From Solirubrobacter sp035555675 (lineage in GTDB: Bacteria > Actinomycetota > Thermoleophilia > Solirubrobacterales > Solirubrobacteraceae): 64,000 nt of DNA. The position numbers and the translations under genes were made by a program. Position 1 is the first letter of the stretch, and every line of letters starts with the position of its first letter. The stretch lies in assembly GCA_035555675.1 (NCBI GenBank), contig DATMGH010000004.1, forward strand, positions 1-64,000. The letters are read 5' to 3'. Below are positions 24,925 to 33,016 of the stretch, piece after piece. The notes beneath the pieces were generated by a model. It saw nothing but the letters and a program-made list of their open reading frames with translations. It searched no databases and had not been told where the DNA came from.

Positions 24925-25788
24925 GTGTCGCTGAATCTGGGCATCCTGCTGGCGCTCGCTTGCGCCATCGCCACGCAGCTGGGCTTTCTGTACAAGCACA
25001 AGGGCGCCAACGCCGCGCCCGCGGTCGACATCCGCCGGCCGGTGCGCTGCGCGCGGGAGCTGTTCCGCAGCCGCTGGTTCGCGATCGGCATGGCCGTCGC
25101 CGCCGGCGCCTGGACCTTCCACGTCGCGGCGCTCGTGTTCGCCCCGCTGTCGGTCGTGCAGGCCGTGCTGTCGACCGGGGTCGTGATCCTGGCCGTGATG
25201 GCCGAGCGGATCTTCGGGTTCGCCGTCGGGCTGCGCCAGTGGATCGGCGTCGCGATGACCGCGCTCGGGCTGCTGCTGCTGGTGATCACGCTGCCGGCCG
25301 CCCACGGCGCGCACTCGGCGTACTCGCTCGCCGGCATGATCGCGTTCGAGGGCGGGATGCTGGCGATCGGCGCGCTGCTGATCGGCGGCAAGCACCTGGG
25401 CGTGTCCGTGCACCACCACGGCGTCATGCTCGGCGCCGCGGCGGGCGTGCTGTTCGGCGTCTCGGACATCGCGATCAAGGGTCTGACCGGCGCCGGCGGG
25501 CTGGTCGGCATCGTCTCCTCGCCGTGGCTCGCCGTCACCGTCCTGGCCTCGATCGTCGCGTTCTACGCGTCCGCGCGCGGCATGCAGGAGGGCGAGGCCG
25601 TCCCGGTGATCGCCGCGACCTCCACCGCCGCCAACGTCTCCTGCATCCTCGGCGGGATCGTCGTGTTCGGCGATCCGATGCCCAACGACACCGTGGGCAT
25701 CTGCGTGCAGGCGTTCGCGTTCGTGCTCGTCTGCGCGGCCGCCATCGTCACCCCGCCGCCCCTGCGCGCGGCCGCCGCCAACGCCTGA
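24925..25788 (+). CDS. EamA/NIPA-like multi-helix transporter
   Basis: A 287-residue membrane protein of the drug/metabolite transporter superfamily, closest in look to the DMT/NIPA (magnesium transporter) group. It has about nine or ten hydrophobic segments, starting LNLGILLALACAIATQLGFL; the C-terminal half contains GEAVPVIAATSTAANVSCIL and an FGDPMP loop typical of EamA repeats. The GTG at 24925 has a GAGGA site 4 nt upstream; the frame is open for 22 more codons, but that part is polar and unlike the family. Substrate not determinable from sequence. Confidence 0.7.
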   Translation: MSLNLGILLALACAIATQLGFLYKHKGANAAPAVDIRRPVRCARELFRSRWFAIGMAVAAGAWTFHVAALVFAPLSVVQAVLSTGVVILAVMAERIFGFAVGLRQWIGVAMTALGLLLLVITLPAAHGAHSAYSLAGMIAFEGGMLAIGALLIGGKHLGVSVHHHGVMLGAAAGVLFGVSDIAIKGLTGAGGLVGIVSSPWLAVTVLASIVAFYASARGMQEGEAVPVIAATSTAANVSCILGGIVVFGDPMPNDTVGICVQAFAFVLVCAAAIVTPPPLRAAAANA

Positions 25789-25817
25789 CCTCACCCCGGG
25801 GCTCTAGGGTCCCGCGG

Positions 25818-27203
25818 ATGGAACGGAAGTGGTGGACCCTCGTCGCCGTCGCGGCGGGCACGTTCATGTTGCTGCTTGACGTCACGATCGTGAACGTCGC
25901 GCTGCCCGACATCGAGATCGCCCTGCACGCGTCGCTGGCCGATCTGCAGTGGGTCATCGACGCGTACGCGCTGACGCTGGCCGCCCTGCTGCTGACCGCC
26001 GGCTCGCTGGCCGACCGCTTCGGCCGGCGCCTGCTGTTCGCGATCGGGATCGTGGCGTTCACGCTCGGGTCGCTGCTCTGCGGTCTGGCGCCGAGCTCGC
26101 TGTTCCTGACGCTCAGCCGCGCGTTTCAGGGCATCGGCGGCGCGATCATGTTCGCGACCGGGCTGGCGCTGATCGCGAACGCGTTCCACGGGCGCGACCG
26201 CGGCGCCGCGTTCGGCGTCTTCGGCGCCGTCACGGGGATCGCGGTCGCGGTCGGCCCGGTGCTCGGCGGCGCGCTCACCAGCGGGCTGTCGTGGCGCTGG
26301 ATCTTCCTGGTCAACATCCCGGTCGGGATCGCCGCCTTCGCGGTCACGCTGCGCGAGGTCGACGAGTCGCGCGACCCGCACCCGCGGCGGATCGACTGGA
26401 TCGGGCTGGTGACGTTCAGCGTCGGCCTGGGCGCGCTGGTCTACGGGCTGATCCGCGCGGGGGAGGACGGCTGGAGCATCGGCGCCGTGATCGTCTCGCT
26501 GATCGCCGCCGCGGTCCTGCTGGTCGCCTTCGTCGCCGCCGAGGCGCTGCAGGCGCGCCCGATGTTCGACCTGTCGCTGTTCCGCAAGCCGACGTTCGTG
26601 GGCGGGCTGATCGCCGCGTTCGCGATCTCGGCCTCGCTGTTCGCCATGTTCCCCTACCTGGTGATCTACATGCAGATCGGCCTCGGCCTGTCGGCGATCG
26701 AGGTCGGCGTGCGCTTCCTCGTGCTCTCCGGCCCGGTGTTCATCACCGCGGCGATCGCGGGCCGGCTGACCGAGCACATGCCGATCCGCTTCCTGATCGG
26801 CCCCGGGTTCGCGCTGGTCGGCGTCGCGCTGCTGCTGATGCGCGGCCTCGCGCCCGGCCAGGACTGGACGCACCTGATCCCCGGCTTCTTGATCGCGGGC
26901 ATCGGCGCCGGGCTGATCAACGTGCCGCTGGCGTCGACCGCGGTCGGCGTGGTGGAGCCCGCGCGGGCGGGCATGGCGAGCGGCATCAACTCGACGCTGC
27001 GCCAGGTCGGCATCGCCACCGGCGTCGCCGCCCTGGGCACGATCTTCTCCCACCACACCGCCCACGCGACGTCGCGCCTGGGCGGCTTCGTCGACGGGCT
27101 CAACGCGATCCTCTTGGTGGGAGCGGTTCTCGCGTTCGTCGCGGCGGCGTCCTCGCTGCTACTGATCCGGCGCAAGGATTTTGTGAGATCGTCACCCGCC
27201 TGA
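25818..27203 (+). CDS. MFS transporter, DHA2 (EmrB/QacA) family
   Basis: A 461-residue, 14-helix major facilitator predicted to export drugs or metabolites in exchange for protons. It shows the family signatures: D-x-T-I-V-N-V-A-L-P in helix 1, ADRFGRRLLF between helices 2 and 3, and GPVLGGALTSGLSWRWIF in helix 5. It starts with ATG at 25818, 30 nt after the EamA-like gene, so both may be on one transcript. It is followed by a cluster of GTCAAC boxes and the third peptidase gene. Confidence 0.9.
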   Translation: MERKWWTLVAVAAGTFMLLLDVTIVNVALPDIEIALHASLADLQWVIDAYALTLAALLLTAGSLADRFGRRLLFAIGIVAFTLGSLLCGLAPSSLFLTLSRAFQGIGGAIMFATGLALIANAFHGRDRGAAFGVFGAVTGIAVAVGPVLGGALTSGLSWRWIFLVNIPVGIAAFAVTLREVDESRDPHPRRIDWIGLVTFSVGLGALVYGLIRAGEDGWSIGAVIVSLIAAAVLLVAFVAAEALQARPMFDLSLFRKPTFVGGLIAAFAISASLFAMFPYLVIYMQIGLGLSAIEVGVRFLVLSGPVFITAAIAGRLTEHMPIRFLIGPGFALVGVALLLMRGLAPGQDWTHLIPGFLIAGIGAGLINVPLASTAVGVVEPARAGMASGINSTLRQVGIATGVAALGTIFSHHTAHATSRLGGFVDGLNAILLVGAVLAFVAAASSLLLIRRKDFVRSSPA

Positions 27204-27218
27204 CCAGCGCTGAGCTCC

Positions 27219-27249
27219 GTCAACGGGCAGTTGGTTGACGTGGGTCAAC
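27219..27249. promoter_or_regulatory. GTCAAC/GTTGAC box cluster upstream of M14 peptidase 3
   Basis: GTCAAC at 27219-27224, then the palindrome GTTGAC-GTGG-GTCAAC at 27234-27249, both followed by GGG. Three half-sites in 31 bases, 58-88 nt before the ATG at 27307, look like an operator for a dimeric regulator. No regulator gene is adjacent on this side. Confidence 0.45.
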
Positions 27250-27306
27250 GGGGGAGGCAGTTTCGAGCCCCGTAGGGTCTACGTCCAACCTGTGGGGGTC
27301 TGCCAC

Positions 27307-30195
27307 ATGAGAAGTGCCTTCGCGGCAAGCAGGAAGCTGCTCGCGTTGTGCCTGGGCCTGGTGTGCCTCGGCATCGCGCCGGCGGCGGCCGGAGCCGCCA
27401 GTGATGAACCGAGCGTGATCGAGTTCACCGTGCCGGACAATGCGGCGATCGATCAGCTCAACCAGCTCGGCTACGACATCACCGAGTATAAGCGCCCGAA
27501 CAACGACGGGACGTTCACGATCTCCGCGGTCGTCACGCCCGGCGAGCAGGCGCAGCTGGAAGCGCTGGGCTACAAGGCCGGTGCCGTCGTCGAGACGCCC
27601 GAGTCCCAGGCGGCCGTGCGCGCCGAGGCCGACCGCAAGGATCGCGAGCTCGCCGACGCCAACGCCAACCTGAAGGCCGGCCGTACGGTCAAGAAGGCCG
27701 CCAGCGCGGCGGCCGACACCGTGCTCGCGAGCCGCGCCGACTACTTCGAGAACTACGCCGGGCGCTTCATCAACATCGAGGCGCGCACGAGCGCGGGCAG
27801 CCCCGTCTCGTCGCAGAACCCGGTCATGACCGCGTCCTGGGACTCGGGTCCGGGCACGGAGCTCGGCGGCCCCGGCAAGCAGGGCACGCTCTCGCCCTAC
27901 ATCGACAGCGACCCGCCGGACGCCAACTACTACCTGTACCACCGCAACATCTTCCGCGTGGGCGCGATCGGCGACGGCCCGATGCCGTCCGAGGTCCGCG
28001 TCGCCAGCGCCGACGGCGGCGTCGACACGATCCCGGTCAAGCGCTGGACGAGCAACGACGGCAAGCCGTTCCCGGCGGGCTACCTGCAGGACTTCAACAC
28101 CAACTACGTCGACTCCAAGATGGCGTACGACAAGATCACGGCGCTGTCGGCCGAGTTCCCGCAGATCTCGCAGGTCTACGACCTGCCGAACAAGACCAAC
28201 GGCTACCAGCGCAAGGCGCAGACCATCCTCGGCCTGGCGACGCCGTACGCCGGCGCCACCGGCAGCCTGCGCGGGACCGCCGCCGACCCGGCGGTCGTGC
28301 TGACCTCGCGCGCCTACGGCCAGAACGGCGGCAACGACATCACCGCCCAGATCACGCCGTCGGCCGGGCCCGACCAGACGCTGAACGTCAGCGTGTCCGG
28401 CACCGCGATCACGGTCCGCCCGGCGACCGACGCCACCGGCGCGATCACCAGCACGGCGGCGCAGGTCGTCGACGCGATCAACGCCAACCAGCCCGCCTCG
28501 GACCTCGTGTTCGCGGCCAAGTACCGCACCGACGAGGGCGCGGGCGTCGTGAGCGCCAACGCCACGCCGCTGCAGCTGAGCGACTTCCTGCAGGCGCCCG
28601 CGGATTACCCGCGGGGCCCGCAGACGGTCAAGATGCTCCGCATCGGCGCGCACCGCGACGGCTCGAAGGTCGGCGTCTTCCTGTACTGCCAGGAGCACGC
28701 GCGCGAGTGGGCGACGTCGCTGGTGTGCCTGGAGACCGCCGAGCGGCTGCTGCGCAACTACGCGACCGATCCGCTGACCAAGGACATCGTCGACAACCTC
28801 GACATCTTCATCGTCCCGGTCATCAACGCCGACGGCGTGACCTACTCCCGCTACGACTACACGTCGCAGCGCAAGAACATGATCAATTACTGCGCGTCGA
28901 GCCCGACGGGCAACAACGACCCGATGGCCCGCAACACGTGGGGCGTCGACATCAACCGGAACTTCTCGGTCGGGTCGATGTTCGACGGCTACGTCGGCGC
29001 GTCGTCGAGCTGCACGAGCGAGGTCTTCGCCGGCCCGGGCGAGTTCTCCGAGCCCGAGTCGCGCAACGAGCAGTGGATCCAGTCGACGTTCTCGAACATC
29101 AAGTTCGCCAACAACATCCACTCCTACGGCGGCTACTTCATGTGGCCTCCGGGCGCCTACAAGACGGTCGGCCGCGAGACGCTCCCGTACGCGTCCTACG
29201 GCACGAACCAGTTCTTCGACGCGACCGCCGCGCGCGTGCTGGACCGGATCCAGCGCTACCGCAAGACGACGGTGCTGCCGTCGCGCACCGGCCCCGTGGC
29301 CGACGTCCTGTACTCCGCGGCCGGCAACAGCGCGGACGAGGCGTACTACAACCACGGCATCATCGGCTACGACTTCGAGATCGGCGTCGATCGCTTCACC
29401 GGCACCAACGCCAACGGCAACCCGACGTTCTCGACCACGGGCTTCACGCCCGCCTACGCGAACGAGGGCCACGACGAGGGCATGGAGTTCGCCGACGGCA
29501 ACATCGGCATGCTCGAGGCGGCGCTGGACTACTCGCGCGACGACTCGCCGCCGGTCGTGACGCCGAAGTGGACGCCGACCGACTCCGGCGTCGATCTCAC
29601 GTTCGACCAGGACGAGCCGGCCGACATCTACTACACGCTCGACGGCTCGACGCCGACCGAGCAGTCCACGCACTACCAGCCCGAGGGCCCGCGTCAGCGG
29701 GTGCAGGCGGTCCACCTGGCGTTCCCGGCGACGCTCAAGTGGATCTCCTACGACCTCAAGCACCAGACCAGCGGCGTGCACACGTACGTGTGGACGGCGG
29801 ACGGTCAGGGCACCGTCGGCGGCGACGTGCCGGCGACGCTCGCGCTGACCCTGGGCGCGCCGGCGGACTTCGGCGCGTTCACGCCGGGTCTCGCGAAGAC
29901 GTACACGGCGTCGACCACGGCGACGGTGGTGTCGACCGCCGGTGACGCGACGCTCAGCGTCGCCGACCCGAGCGCCGATCACCCGGGCCATCTGGTCAAT
30001 GGCGCGTTCGCGCTGCCGCAGCCGCTGAAGAGCGGCGGCTCGGAGCTCCCGGCCACCGTCAAGACCTACGACGGCCCGGTCTCCAACGACAACGCGACGA
30101 TCGGGTTCTCGCAGGACATCGGCGCCGGCGACGCGCTCCGCACCGGGGCGTACTCGAAGACGCTCACGTTCACGCTGAGCACCACCACTCCGTGA
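27307..30195 (+). CDS. Secreted M14 zinc carboxypeptidase 3
   Basis: A third, more divergent paralog, 962 residues. The signal peptide ends near residue 30 (GIAPAAAGAAS). The zinc site is His464/Glu467 (CQEHAREW); DINRNF, NNIHSYGGYF and YDFEIGVD supply the Asn-Arg pair, the third His and the general base. The insertion before the HARE motif is present but differs in sequence. The C-terminal part again has a STPTEQST chitobiase-like loop and the shared end domain (TLTFTLSTTTP). The ATG at 27307 gives the signal peptide; an in-frame start at 27235 would fall in the upstream palindrome. No terminator was seen after it. Confidence 0.88.
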   Translation: MRSAFAASRKLLALCLGLVCLGIAPAAAGAASDEPSVIEFTVPDNAAIDQLNQLGYDITEYKRPNNDGTFTISAVVTPGEQAQLEALGYKAGAVVETPESQAAVRAEADRKDRELADANANLKAGRTVKKAASAAADTVLASRADYFENYAGRFINIEARTSAGSPVSSQNPVMTASWDSGPGTELGGPGKQGTLSPYIDSDPPDANYYLYHRNIFRVGAIGDGPMPSEVRVASADGGVDTIPVKRWTSNDGKPFPAGYLQDFNTNYVDSKMAYDKITALSAEFPQISQVYDLPNKTNGYQRKAQTILGLATPYAGATGSLRGTAADPAVVLTSRAYGQNGGNDITAQITPSAGPDQTLNVSVSGTAITVRPATDATGAITSTAAQVVDAINANQPASDLVFAAKYRTDEGAGVVSANATPLQLSDFLQAPADYPRGPQTVKMLRIGAHRDGSKVGVFLYCQEHAREWATSLVCLETAERLLRNYATDPLTKDIVDNLDIFIVPVINADGVTYSRYDYTSQRKNMINYCASSPTGNNDPMARNTWGVDINRNFSVGSMFDGYVGASSSCTSEVFAGPGEFSEPESRNEQWIQSTFSNIKFANNIHSYGGYFMWPPGAYKTVGRETLPYASYGTNQFFDATAARVLDRIQRYRKTTVLPSRTGPVADVLYSAAGNSADEAYYNHGIIGYDFEIGVDRFTGTNANGNPTFSTTGFTPAYANEGHDEGMEFADGNIGMLEAALDYSRDDSPPVVTPKWTPTDSGVDLTFDQDEPADIYYTLDGSTPTEQSTHYQPEGPRQRVQAVHLAFPATLKWISYDLKHQTSGVHTYVWTADGQGTVGGDVPATLALTLGAPADFGAFTPGLAKTYTASTTATVVSTAGDATLSVADPSADHPGHLVNGAFALPQPLKSGGSELPATVKTYDGPVSNDNATIGFSQDIGAGDALRTGAYSKTLTFTLSTTTP

Positions 30196-30197
30196 TG

Positions 30198-30241
30198 TAA
30201 CGTCGCCGGAGGTCCGAGCTTGCGAGGACCGAAGGCGAAAC
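30198..30241 (+). repeat. 44-nt conserved unit, copy 1 (before PucR-type gene)
   Basis: TAACGTC, seven variable bases, then GTCCGAGCTTGCGAGGAC and a partly conserved GGCGAAAC. The same unit with identical internal spacing occurs at 32971-33014 before the FAD oxidoreductase gene. The middle can fold as GTCC/GGAC arms around a GC-closed TT turn with two tandem GA mismatches. Here it starts at the stop region of peptidase 3 and ends 21 nt before the next ATG. Confidence 0.6.
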
Positions 30242-30262
30242 TGTCAGTACGCTCGCAGCGGC

Positions 30263-31858
30263 ATGTTGCCGCTGCGAGCCTTGCTGCGTGAGCTGGATCT
30301 CGAGGTCGCCGCCGGCGAGGCGGGGCTCGATCGGGCGGTGCGCTGGGTGCACATCTCAGAGCTCGCGGATCCGACCCCCTGGCTCAACGGCGGCGAGCTC
30401 CTGCTGACCACCGGGCTCGGGCTGGGCGACGATCCCGCCGCCTACCTGGCCCGGCTGGCCGACCACGGCCTCGCCGGGCTCGGCTTCGGGACCGGCTTCT
30501 CGCACGCGCGGGTGCCGGACGAGCTGGTGCGCACGGCGGCCGAGCGCGGCTTCCCGCTGTTCGAGGTGCCGTACGAGCTGCCGTTCATCGCGATCACCGA
30601 GCGGGCGTTCTCGCAGCTGGTCAACGAGCAGTACGCGGTGCTGCGGCGCGCGTTGAGCGCGCACGAGCGGCTGGAGCGGGTCGTGCTCTCCGAGCGCGGG
30701 CTCGCGGCGGTGGCCGCGGAGCTCGCGGCGCTGATCGGCGGCGCGGCGCTGATCTGCGACGGGCGCGGCGAGCTGCTGGCGCGGGCGGGCGAGCTCGCGG
30801 GCGGCGACGCGCCGCTCGAGGGCGGCGGCGCGGCGCTCCTCGCGGCCCTCGCCGCCGAGCTGCGCGAGCGGCGGCGCGGGTTCGTCCCGACGGCGCTCGG
30901 CGCCGGCGCGCTCGCGCTGCCCGTCGCGCGCGCCCCGCAGGCGCCGCGCAGCGAGGCGCCGCGGCCGCAAGCCTGGCTGGTCGCGGCCAAGGCGTCCGGG
31001 GCGCTGACCGAGTTCGACCGGCTGACGCTGCACCAGGCGGTCACGATCGTCGCGCTCGAGCTGCTGCGCCGGCGCGTGGTCGACGACACCGAGCGGCGGC
31101 TCGCCGGCGACGTCCTGAGCGCGCTGGTGGCGGGCGAGCTCGCCGGCGCCGAGCTCACACGCCGGTTAGAGCCGTTCGGCCTCGGCGAGCGCGCCGGCGC
31201 GCTCGTCCTGGCGCCCTCGCGGGCCGTGCGCGCGGTCGCCGAGGACGCGCTCGTCCAGGCCGTGCGCGAGGAGGTGGGCGGCGGCCTCGTGGCGCCGACG
31301 GGCCGCTTCGTCTGCGCGCTGCTGCCGGCGGCCGGCGACGACGAGCTGTTCGCGCTCGCCGCGCGCCTGCACGCCCGCGCGGTGCGGGTCGCGGGCGAGC
31401 CGCTGGCGGCCGGCGCCGGCCGCGCCGTGGCGACCGGCGAGCTGCGGCGCGGCTTCCACGAGGCCCGCTGCGCGCTCGAGGCCCGCGCGCTCGCGCTCAA
31501 CGGCGAAGCGCCGCTGGAGCTGGCGACCTACCGCGACCTCGGCTCCTTCCAGCTGCTGCTCTCGCTGCAGGACGACGACGCCCTGCGGCTGTTCTGCGAC
31601 TCGATCCTGGCGCCGATCGAAGCCTCCGAGGGCGCCTACGGCGGCGAGCTGATGCGCTCGCTGGAGGCCTTCATCGAGTGCAACGGGCAGTGGGAACGTG
31701 CGGCCAAGGCCCTGTTCTGTCACCGTCACACGCTTCGCTACCGGATCCGGCGCGTGGAGGAGCTCACAGGGCGCTCCCTGGACAGTGCCCGTGACCGGAT
31801 CGACTTCTGGCTCGCCCTGCGCGGGAGAGAGCTGGTCCAGACAGAGAGGAACCCATGA
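30263..31858 (+). CDS. PucR-type transcriptional regulator
   Basis: A 531-residue regulator of the PucR/CdaR group, cytoplasmic. The N-terminal PucR ligand domain is clear (ADPTPWLNGGELLLTTGLG), the centre is GGDEF-like but degenerate, and the C-terminus holds the helix-turn-helix (NGQWERAAKALFCHRHTLRY RIRRVEEL region). Such proteins often activate purine or amino-acid catabolism genes. The ATGA overlap with ald strongly suggests control of, and cotranscription with, alanine dehydrogenase; the ligand is unknown. Arginine- and leucine-rich composition fits the neighbourhood. Confidence 0.88.
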   Translation: MLPLRALLRELDLEVAAGEAGLDRAVRWVHISELADPTPWLNGGELLLTTGLGLGDDPAAYLARLADHGLAGLGFGTGFSHARVPDELVRTAAERGFPLFEVPYELPFIAITERAFSQLVNEQYAVLRRALSAHERLERVVLSERGLAAVAAELAALIGGAALICDGRGELLARAGELAGGDAPLEGGGAALLAALAAELRERRRGFVPTALGAGALALPVARAPQAPRSEAPRPQAWLVAAKASGALTEFDRLTLHQAVTIVALELLRRRVVDDTERRLAGDVLSALVAGELAGAELTRRLEPFGLGERAGALVLAPSRAVRAVAEDALVQAVREEVGGGLVAPTGRFVCALLPAAGDDELFALAARLHARAVRVAGEPLAAGAGRAVATGELRRGFHEARCALEARALALNGEAPLELATYRDLGSFQLLLSLQDDDALRLFCDSILAPIEASEGAYGGELMRSLEAFIECNGQWERAAKALFCHRHTLRYRIRRVEELTGRSLDSARDRIDFWLALRGRELVQTERNP

Positions 31859-32973
31859 AAGTCGGCGTCCCCACCGAGATCAAGACGGACGAGTACCGCG
31901 TCGCGCTGACGCCGGCCGGCGTGCGCGAGCTGGTCGAGCACGGCCACGAGGTGGTGGTCCAGCAGGGCGCCGGGGAGGGCTCGGCGATCAGCGATTCTGA
32001 TTACACCTCTCAGGGGGCGCGCATCCTGCCCGACGCGGCGGCCGTGTTCGCCGAGGCGGACATGGTCGTGAAGGTCAAGGAGCCGCAGCCGGTCGAGGTC
32101 GCGCTGCTCGAGCCGCGCCACACGCTGTTCACGTACCTGCACCTGGCGCCCGACCCCGAGCTCACGCGCGGGCTGGTCGAGTCCGGCGCGACCTGCGTCG
32201 CCTACGAGACCGTCGAGGACGCGCGCGGGCGCCTGCCGCTGCTGGCGCCGATGAGCGAGGTCGCGGGCAAGATCGCCACCCAGGCGGGCGCGTTCATGCT
32301 CGAGAAGCCGCTCGGTGGTCGCGGCATCCTGCTCGGCGGGGTGCCGGGAGTCGCGGCCGCGAAGGTGATGATCATCGGCGGCGGCGTGGTCGGCATGAAC
32401 GCGGCGTTCATCGCGCTCGGGATGGAGGCCACGGTCTACGTCTACGACCGCAACATCGACCGGCTGCGCGAGCTCGACATCGCGTTCAACGGCCGCGCCG
32501 ACACGTGCTACGCGTCCACGCTGGACATCGAGCAGCGCCTGCCGGAGGTCGACCTGGTGATCGGCGCCGTGCTGGTCGCCGGCGCGAAGGCCCCGTACGT
32601 GATCCGGCGCGAGCAGCTGTCGCTGATGAAGCGCCAGGCCGTGCTGGTGGACGTCTCGATCGACCAGGGCGGCTGCTTTGAGACCTCGCACCCGACCACG
32701 CACTCGGACCCGGTCTACGAGGTCGACGGCGTCCTGCACTACTGCGTGGCGAACATGCCCGGCGCGGTGCCGGTCACGTCCACGCGCGCGCTGACCAACG
32801 CGACGCTGCCGTACGTGCTGCACGTGGCCGACGTGGGCGTCGCCGAGGCCGCGCGCGAGAACGCCGGCCTGGCCAAGGGCGTCAACGTCGTCGCCGGCAA
32901 GGTCACCTATAAGCCCGTCGCGGAGGCCACGGGGCAGCCGTACGGAGAGCTGTTCGAGACGCTGGCGGCGTAA
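31855..32973 (+). CDS. ald: Alanine dehydrogenase
   Basis: Reversible NAD-dependent deamination of L-alanine to pyruvate and ammonia, linking amino-acid use to central carbon. It is 372 residues, the family length. Lys75 (VKVKEPQ) and His96 (TYLHLAP) match the catalytic pair, and the Rossmann motif is IIGGGVVGMNAAF. The ATG overlaps the stop of the PucR-type gene. Together with the nearby secreted carboxypeptidases it suggests growth on peptides, with released alanine oxidised here; that link is inference. Confidence 0.95.
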   Translation: MKVGVPTEIKTDEYRVALTPAGVRELVEHGHEVVVQQGAGEGSAISDSDYTSQGARILPDAAAVFAEADMVVKVKEPQPVEVALLEPRHTLFTYLHLAPDPELTRGLVESGATCVAYETVEDARGRLPLLAPMSEVAGKIATQAGAFMLEKPLGGRGILLGGVPGVAAAKVMIIGGGVVGMNAAFIALGMEATVYVYDRNIDRLRELDIAFNGRADTCYASTLDIEQRLPEVDLVIGAVLVAGAKAPYVIRREQLSLMKRQAVLVDVSIDQGGCFETSHPTTHSDPVYEVDGVLHYCVANMPGAVPVTSTRALTNATLPYVLHVADVGVAEAARENAGLAKGVNVVAGKVTYKPVAEATGQPYGELFETLAA

Positions 32974-33014
32974 CGTCACACGATGTCCGAGCTTGCGAGG
33001 ACAGAGGGCGAAAC
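32971..33014 (+). repeat. 44-nt conserved unit, copy 2 (before FAD oxidoreductase)
   Basis: Second copy of the unit at 30198-30241: TAACGTC (overlapping the ald stop), seven variable bases, the identical GTCCGAGCTTGCGAGGAC, then AGAGGGCGAAAC. The GTG start lies 2 nt after it, so the GAGGGCGAAAC part may act as a ribosome binding region. Confidence 0.6.
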
Positions 33015-33016
33015 CG

